Source: an uncultured Clostridia bacterium (lineage in GTDB: Bacteria > Bacillota > Clostridia > Oscillospirales > Acutalibacteraceae). Taken from it: a DNA stretch of 64,000 nt. The stretch spans positions 186,001 to 250,000 of the forward strand of contig CALHND010000004.1 in assembly GCA_938034875.1 (NCBI GenBank), in the 5' to 3' direction. Both the position numbers and the translations under genes were made by a program. Below the pieces are notes generated by a model. That model worked only from the letters and a program-made list of their open reading frames with translations, did not search any database and was not told the DNA's origin. The first letter of the stretch is position 1; each line of letters opens with the position of its first letter. Of this stretch, positions 60,624 through 64,000 are shown in pieces.

Positions 60624-61901
60624 TTATTTACCGCAAATCATTGTACCGCCGAGAGGACGAATTTTAAGAACATAGCAATTATTTTTGCCGAAAACGTTCT
60701 CGATCGTTTCTATGTATTCATTAAGCAAATCATTTGGTACAAATGCCTGAATTGTACCGCCGAAACCACCGCCGTGAACGCGGTAAGCACCTCTGTCACC
60801 AAGAACTTTTGACGACAGATAAAGCGCCAGAGAAAGCCCCTGTTCGTTTGGTGCCGATGCAGCATAAACATTTTGCAAATACATAAATGAAGATTGACCA
60901 GATTCGCGTACAAGTTTTAAAAAGCCATTAAAATCATTTGATTTAAGCGCCGCCTTTTCCTCAACTGCACGACGGTTGTCATCAAAAAAGTGTATTGTTC
61001 GAAGAACGGCACGATCTCCGCATTTAGTACGAATATCAGCAATGTTTGCATAAAACTCGGTTTCATCGACATTACGCAGAACTTTTTTGCCGAAATATGT
61101 AGCGACATCGCGCATTTCTTGTGGAACAGCAGCATATTCACAGGTCAGATCTGCATGATTACCGCCTGTATTTACTATGCAAAGTGAATGATTTTGCGCT
61201 TCAAAGTCAAAATCAACCTTTTCGATAATCGGGTTTTCTGTATCGGCAAAATCGATACCTACAAAACCACCCACTGAGCTTGCCATTTGATCCATAAGTC
61301 CGCTCGGCTTGCCAAAAAATACATTTTCAGCATACTGTGAACATTTAGCAATGGTTACTGCATCAATTTTGCCATCATTGTAAAGATAACTGATTATCGT
61401 GCCAACCAGTACTTCAAAAGCAGCTGACGAGGACAATCCGGAACCTTTTATAACATTTGAAGTAGTATAAGCATCAAAACCGCCGACATTATATCCAAGC
61501 TGTTTAATACGGGCGCAAACACCGCGAATAAGTGAAGCTGAACGCTCCTTTTCGCTTTCAACCGGATTAAGCTCAGTTGAATCTATTTCATCCATATCAA
61601 AGCCTTTTGATTTAATACGAATGATATTATTATCGGTTTTAGAAGCCACAGCAATAACATCAAGGTTTACGCTGCCTGCAAGAACACATCCGAATTGATG
61701 ATCGGTGTGATTTCCTCCCACTTCTGTTCTACCGGGAGCGCTAAATAAAGCACATTCCCTTTCCTGTCCGAAATAATGTGCAAAACGATCACATGCATTT
61801 GCATATCTGCCTGCATTCTCGCTGACATTGGTGTATAACAAATTAAATGTTTCGTTATACTTTCCAGAAAGTATATCATTTTTAATTTCAGTAAGTTTCA
61901 T
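60624..61901 (-). CDS. galK: Galactokinase
   Basis: The 425-residue protein is a GHMP kinase with the galactokinase signature FSAPGRTEVGGNHTDHQFG, the ATP loop VIKGSGLSSSAAFEVLVG and GGGFGGTIQAFVP near the end. It is some 40 residues longer than E. coli GalK, mostly at the N-terminus. It phosphorylates galactose at C1. The start is ATG 61901 with CAGGAG 7 nt upstream; the longer frame to 62036 runs through the promoter region. An AraC-type regulator is encoded divergently and probably senses the inducing sugar. Confidence 0.97.
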   Translation of the reverse strand: MKLTEIKNDILSGKYNETFNLLYTNVSENAGRYANACDRFAHYFGQERECALFSAPGRTEVGGNHTDHQFGCVLAGSVNLDVIAVASKTDNNIIRIKSKGFDMDEIDSTELNPVESEKERSASLIRGVCARIKQLGYNVGGFDAYTTSNVIKGSGLSSSAAFEVLVGTIISYLYNDGKIDAVTIAKCSQYAENVFFGKPSGLMDQMASSVGGFVGIDFADTENPIIEKVDFDFEAQNHSLCIVNTGGNHADLTCEYAAVPQEMRDVATYFGKKVLRNVDETEFYANIADIRTKCGDRAVLRTIHFFDDNRRAVEEKAALKSNDFNGFLKLVRESGQSSFMYLQNVYAASAPNEQGLSLALYLSSKVLGDRGAYRVHGGGFGGTIQAFVPNDLLNEYIETIENVFGKNNCYVLKIRPLGGTMICGK

Positions 61902-61955
61902 ATAATGACTCCTGACTATAATAGCCCAAATTTCCCTATTATGATATTTATATAA

Positions 61956-61985
61956 ATAATACCAGATTTTAATATATATTTGCAA
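61956..61985 (-). promoter_or_regulatory. Predicted galK promoter
   Basis: On the minus strand TTGCAA (61985-61980) and TATTAT (61961-61956) have an 18-nt spacer. The -35 box overlaps one arm of an inverted repeat shared with the divergent AraC gene. Confidence 0.5.
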
Positions 61986-62020
61986 CATATTTTTTATCAT
62001 CTTTATGTATTTTTGTTGCA
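61981..62020. repeat. Inverted repeat in the galK-araC divergent region
   Basis: TGCAACA at 61981-61987 and its complement TGTTGCA at 62014-62020 are 26 bp apart, each followed by TATTTT-like DNA. One arm touches the galK -35 and the other the -35 of the regulator gene. This fits an AraC-family binding pair (inference). Confidence 0.5.
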
Positions 62021-62044
62021 TATTTTGACAAACCACCGTATAAT
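62016..62044 (+). promoter_or_regulatory. Predicted promoter of the AraC-type regulator
   Basis: TTGCAT (62016-62021), a 17-nt spacer and TATAAT (62039-62044) precede the ATG at 62069. A closer TTGACA (62025-62030) is only 8 nt from this -10 and cannot pair with it. Confidence 0.6.
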
Positions 62045-62068
62045 ATTATTAAATGTGAGGTGACAGCA

Positions 62069-62902
62069 ATGCAAGAAGAATTGAAACATTCGTTTAAAAC
62101 AGTTTATCACGAAAATCTTGGGCTGTCAGTTTTTAATTGTGGATTTCAAAAATGTGAGCCTCTCCATTCATGGGGACCCGCAATAAGAAACTACTATTTA
62201 TTACATTTTGTTGCATCAGGCAAAGGAAAATTTACAGTAGGTGAAAAAGAATATAATCTGTCAGCAGGAGACGGTTTTGTTACAGTACCAAACGAAATGG
62301 CTTATTATCAAGCTGACAGCAATGAACCGTGGGAATATTTTTGGGTTGGTTTTAATGGCGTTGATGCGGTCCGTTTAATGAACGCCGCTGGATTTAATTC
62401 TAATCCATGTTTTCACTGTGAAGATATAAATAAAGTAACTGAAATGATATTAGAGATTTATAATTCAAACGGAATTAAGCTGTCTGATGAGGTTTATATG
62501 ACAGGTTGCATTTATAAGTTCTTATCATTGCTCATTAAAATTAATGGCAGCAAAAATTCAATTACCCAAGGTGGAATTGATTATGTTATGCTTGCAATAA
62601 AATTTATTGAACATAACTACTTGCGACAAATAAGTATTGTAGACATTGCATCAGCCGCCGGAATAAGTAGAAGTCATCTATACAGACAGTTTATGACCCA
62701 ACTTAACATGACCCCGAATGAATATTTAATAAAGTATCGCATAAATCTTGCCTGTGAAATGCTTAAGGATCGAAAAATCAATATCAGTGAAACAGCATAT
62801 TCTGTTGGCTTTACCGATCCATTGTATTTTTCGCGCGTTTTTAAAAACATAAAAGGTGTTTCTCCAAGTAAATATGCCGCATCTGTGGCAGCTTCGGACT
62901 AA
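62069..62902 (+). CDS. AraC-family transcriptional regulator
   Basis: This 277-residue regulator has an N-terminal cupin sensor (HSWGPAIRNYYLLHFVASGK, YNLSAGDGFVTVPNEMAYY, PWEYFWVGFNG) and a C-terminal double helix-turn-helix (SIVDIASAAGISRSHLYRQF, TPNEYLIKYRINLACEML, AYSVGFTDPLYFSRVFKN). Such regulators sense sugars and usually activate. It is divergent from galK-galT-oadG-oadB, with an inverted repeat between the promoters, so galactose or a galactoside is a reasonable guess for the signal. The start is ATG 62069 (AGGTGA upstream); GTG 62060 lies inside that site. A small cupin gene follows after 9 bp. Confidence 0.93.
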   Translation: MQEELKHSFKTVYHENLGLSVFNCGFQKCEPLHSWGPAIRNYYLLHFVASGKGKFTVGEKEYNLSAGDGFVTVPNEMAYYQADSNEPWEYFWVGFNGVDAVRLMNAAGFNSNPCFHCEDINKVTEMILEIYNSNGIKLSDEVYMTGCIYKFLSLLIKINGSKNSITQGGIDYVMLAIKFIEHNYLRQISIVDIASAAGISRSHLYRQFMTQLNMTPNEYLIKYRINLACEMLKDRKINISETAYSVGFTDPLYFSRVFKNIKGVSPSKYAASVAASD

Positions 62903-62911
62903 GGAGTAATT

Positions 62912-63259
62912 ATGATCGAAGTAAAGAATTTGATTGATGAAGTAAACAGCACAGATGATCTTTACATTTATAAGAAAATTGCGCACTTTAACGGCAATGT
63001 GCTAAGCGTTGTCCAGGTTGCAAATAGAACTCTTGATTTCCATGTACATGAACATTCAGACGAAATGTTTTGCGTGCTGAAAGGAAGTTTCCGGTTAGAA
63101 ACTGAAGAAGGACTTACTACGGTATCTGCTGGAGAATTTGTAATTGTTCCTAAAAACACGTTGCACCGGCCTGTTGTAACTGAACTGTGCAAGTTCTTAA
63201 TGGTTGAATTAGACGGCACGCTGAATAAAGAAAATAGCGGTGACCTTTACACCCCATAA
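62912..63259 (+). CDS. Small cupin domain protein
   Basis: The 115-residue protein is a single cupin. Motif 1 (FHVHEHSDEMFCVLKGSFRL) has the His-x-His-x(4)-Glu metal ligands, and motif 2 (GEFVIVPKNTLHRPV) has the late His. It resembles mannose-6-phosphate isomerase-like or ectoine-synthase-like small cupins that bind metal or sugars. Function unknown. GGAG precedes the ATG and it is probably cotranscribed with the AraC regulator 9 bp upstream. Confidence 0.88.
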   Translation: MIEVKNLIDEVNSTDDLYIYKKIAHFNGNVLSVVQVANRTLDFHVHEHSDEMFCVLKGSFRLETEEGLTTVSAGEFVIVPKNTLHRPVVTELCKFLMVELDGTLNKENSGDLYTP

Positions 63260-63291
63260 ACAATTATCTGAATTTTTAAAACATATAAAAC

Positions 63292-63336
63292 AAACACCCT
63301 GCTAATGTAGTTGTTATCCACATTAGCAGGGTGTTT
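63292..63336. terminator. Bidirectional terminator after the cupin and permease genes
   Basis: A 17-bp perfect stem (AAACACCCTGCTAATGT / ACATTAGCAGGGTGTTT) with an 11-nt loop lies between convergent genes. The minus strand continues TTTGTTTTA, which is the better T-run. Confidence 0.85.
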
Positions 63337-63372
63337 AATTGTAATTTATTTTGTTAAACAGGTTGAATATAA

Positions 63373-64000
63373 TTATTCAGCTGTCTGTACTTCTTCTTCG
63401 GTTTCTTCTGTACTTTTATTCTTTTTTTCACCGATGCTCAGCAGGAGATTAAGAAAAATTCCAAAAATAGTTGCGCCGGCAATGCATGGAACTTCCATGC
63501 CAAAGAAAGGTATATTTCCGCCGAAGGCGTAGTTTCCGCCAATACCAAGGACCATAACTGTTGCTATAACAGCAATGTTCTTTGAGGAGAACATATCAAC
63601 CTTTTTATCAATCATAATTGCAATACCCTGAGCTGCAATTGCACCGAACAAGTAAATTTCAAGTCCACCAATTACAGCGGTAGGAATAGCATAAATACCT
63701 TGAATAAGAGGTGTAAAGCAGGAAACAATCATGGCGATAATAGCGGCTACTATCAAAACAGGTACACTAAATACCTTTGTAATTGCCATGGTGCTGATGT
63801 TTTCACCGTAGTTTGTGCCTGCAGGTCCGCCGATAAAACCGGTAACCATGTCGCCTATACCGTCTCCGATAAGGTTGCGGTCAAGCTTTCCGATAAGGTC
63901 ATATTTGCCCTTACCCTTTTTCTTAGCAACATTGTTAATATATATATCCAGCTGATACATATGAGCTGTTGATTCAGGAATTGTTGCAAGAGCAACCGGC
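63373..64000 (-). CDS. uraA: Uracil/xanthine-type permease, NCS2 family (C-terminal part, cut by window end)
   Basis: The frame is open to the right edge of the window, so this is the C-terminal 209 codons. It shows the UraA-type segments TIPESTAHMYQLDIYINN at the edge, GDGIGDMVTGFIGGPAGTNYGENIS (the NCS2 Gly-rich transport site), four to five later membrane segments, and a polar acidic tail (TEETEEEVQTAE). It should import uracil (or xanthine) with H+. An internal ATG at 63960 is not the start, because the family homology continues upstream. Confidence 0.9.
   Translation of the reverse strand, partial: PVALATIPESTAHMYQLDIYINNVAKKKGKGKYDLIGKLDRNLIGDGIGDMVTGFIGGPAGTNYGENISTMAITKVFSVPVLIVAAIIAMIVSCFTPLIQGIYAIPTAVIGGLEIYLFGAIAAQGIAIMIDKKVDMFSSKNIAVIATVMVLGIGGNYAFGGNIPFFGMEVPCIAGATIFGIFLNLLLSIGEKKNKSTEETEEEVQTAE

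Noticed and set aside
61902..62036. 45-residue N-terminal extension of galactokinase
   Set aside because: It runs through the predicted galK and AraC promoters and has no similarity to GalK; ATG 61901 has a good ribosome site.
62025..62044. TTGACA at 62025-62030 as the -35 of the AraC gene
   Set aside because: It is only 8 nt from the TATAAT at 62039, and a 16-17 nt spacer leads only to a poor -10. TTGCAT at 62016 gives the right spacing.

Overview
The window comes from a low-GC Gram-positive bacterium of the class Clostridia. It most resembles gut Oscillospirales/Ruminococcaceae: it has AddAB instead of RecBCD, the DapL shortcut to meso-diaminopimelate, a dockerin protein, a T-box leader, DUF3343 next to a cysteine desulfurase, a GH94 phosphorylase and a sodium-pumping decarboxylase. 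The taxonomy is inferred from gene content only. I see no insertion sequence, prophage, CRISPR array or rRNA operon.

Layout. 1-7.2 kb (minus): addB-addA (addA runs off the left edge) and a dapF-dapL-hypothetical operon. 7.3-9.4 kb (minus): a large secreted protein with a cohesin-like N-terminal domain and a C-terminal dockerin. 9.6 kb: tRNA-Cys with a consensus promoter. 9.9-17.9 kb (minus): a putative envelope system in three units. These are (a) a VTC-type (polyphosphate polymerase-like) protein, a DUF4956 membrane protein and a Cthe_2159-type beta-helix lipoprotein; (b) a two-component system; (c) a MacB-like ABC ATPase and an FtsX-type permease. The promoter regions of all three carry the same operator-like element, an 11-bp-spaced direct repeat (TTCAAT-N5-TTCAAT on the coding strand) just upstream of a -10 box, so the two-component system probably controls all three. 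This is the strongest candidate for an undescribed system here. 18.3-25.8 kb (plus): DUF3343 plus cysteine desulfurase, then a phenylalanine T-box, pheS, pheT and a GH94 glycoside phosphorylase that appears to share the pheST transcript.

25.8-52.3 kb (minus): a 26-kb Wzx/Wzy-type capsule or exopolysaccharide cluster. It starts from a consensus promoter with an initiating sugar-phosphate transferase. It encodes three nucleotide-sugar routes: CDP-glucose to a CDP-6-deoxyhexose; dTDP-glucose to what looks like a dTDP-2,6-dideoxyhexose (NDP-hexose 2,3-dehydratase, Gfo/Idh/MocA reductase and an SDR beside RfbA/RfbB); and UDP-glucose to UDP-glucuronate and UDP-galacturonate. It also has four GT4, one GT8 and one Caps_synth-type transferase, a glycerophosphotransferase, two membrane acyltransferases and one hexapeptide acyltransferase, a flippase and a polymerase.

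52.5-57.9 kb (plus): murD, two tandem M42 metallopeptidases, a GNAT-like protein and a methionine gamma-lyase-family PLP enzyme. 58-61.9 kb (minus): galK-galT-oadG-oadB in one tight operon. 62-63.3 kb (plus): a divergent AraC regulator and a small cupin. 63.4 kb to the end (minus): a uracil/xanthine-type permease cut by the window edge.

Many genes overlap by a few bases or have short gaps. Where a Shine-Dalgarno sequence favoured an internal start over the longest open frame, the coordinates give that start.
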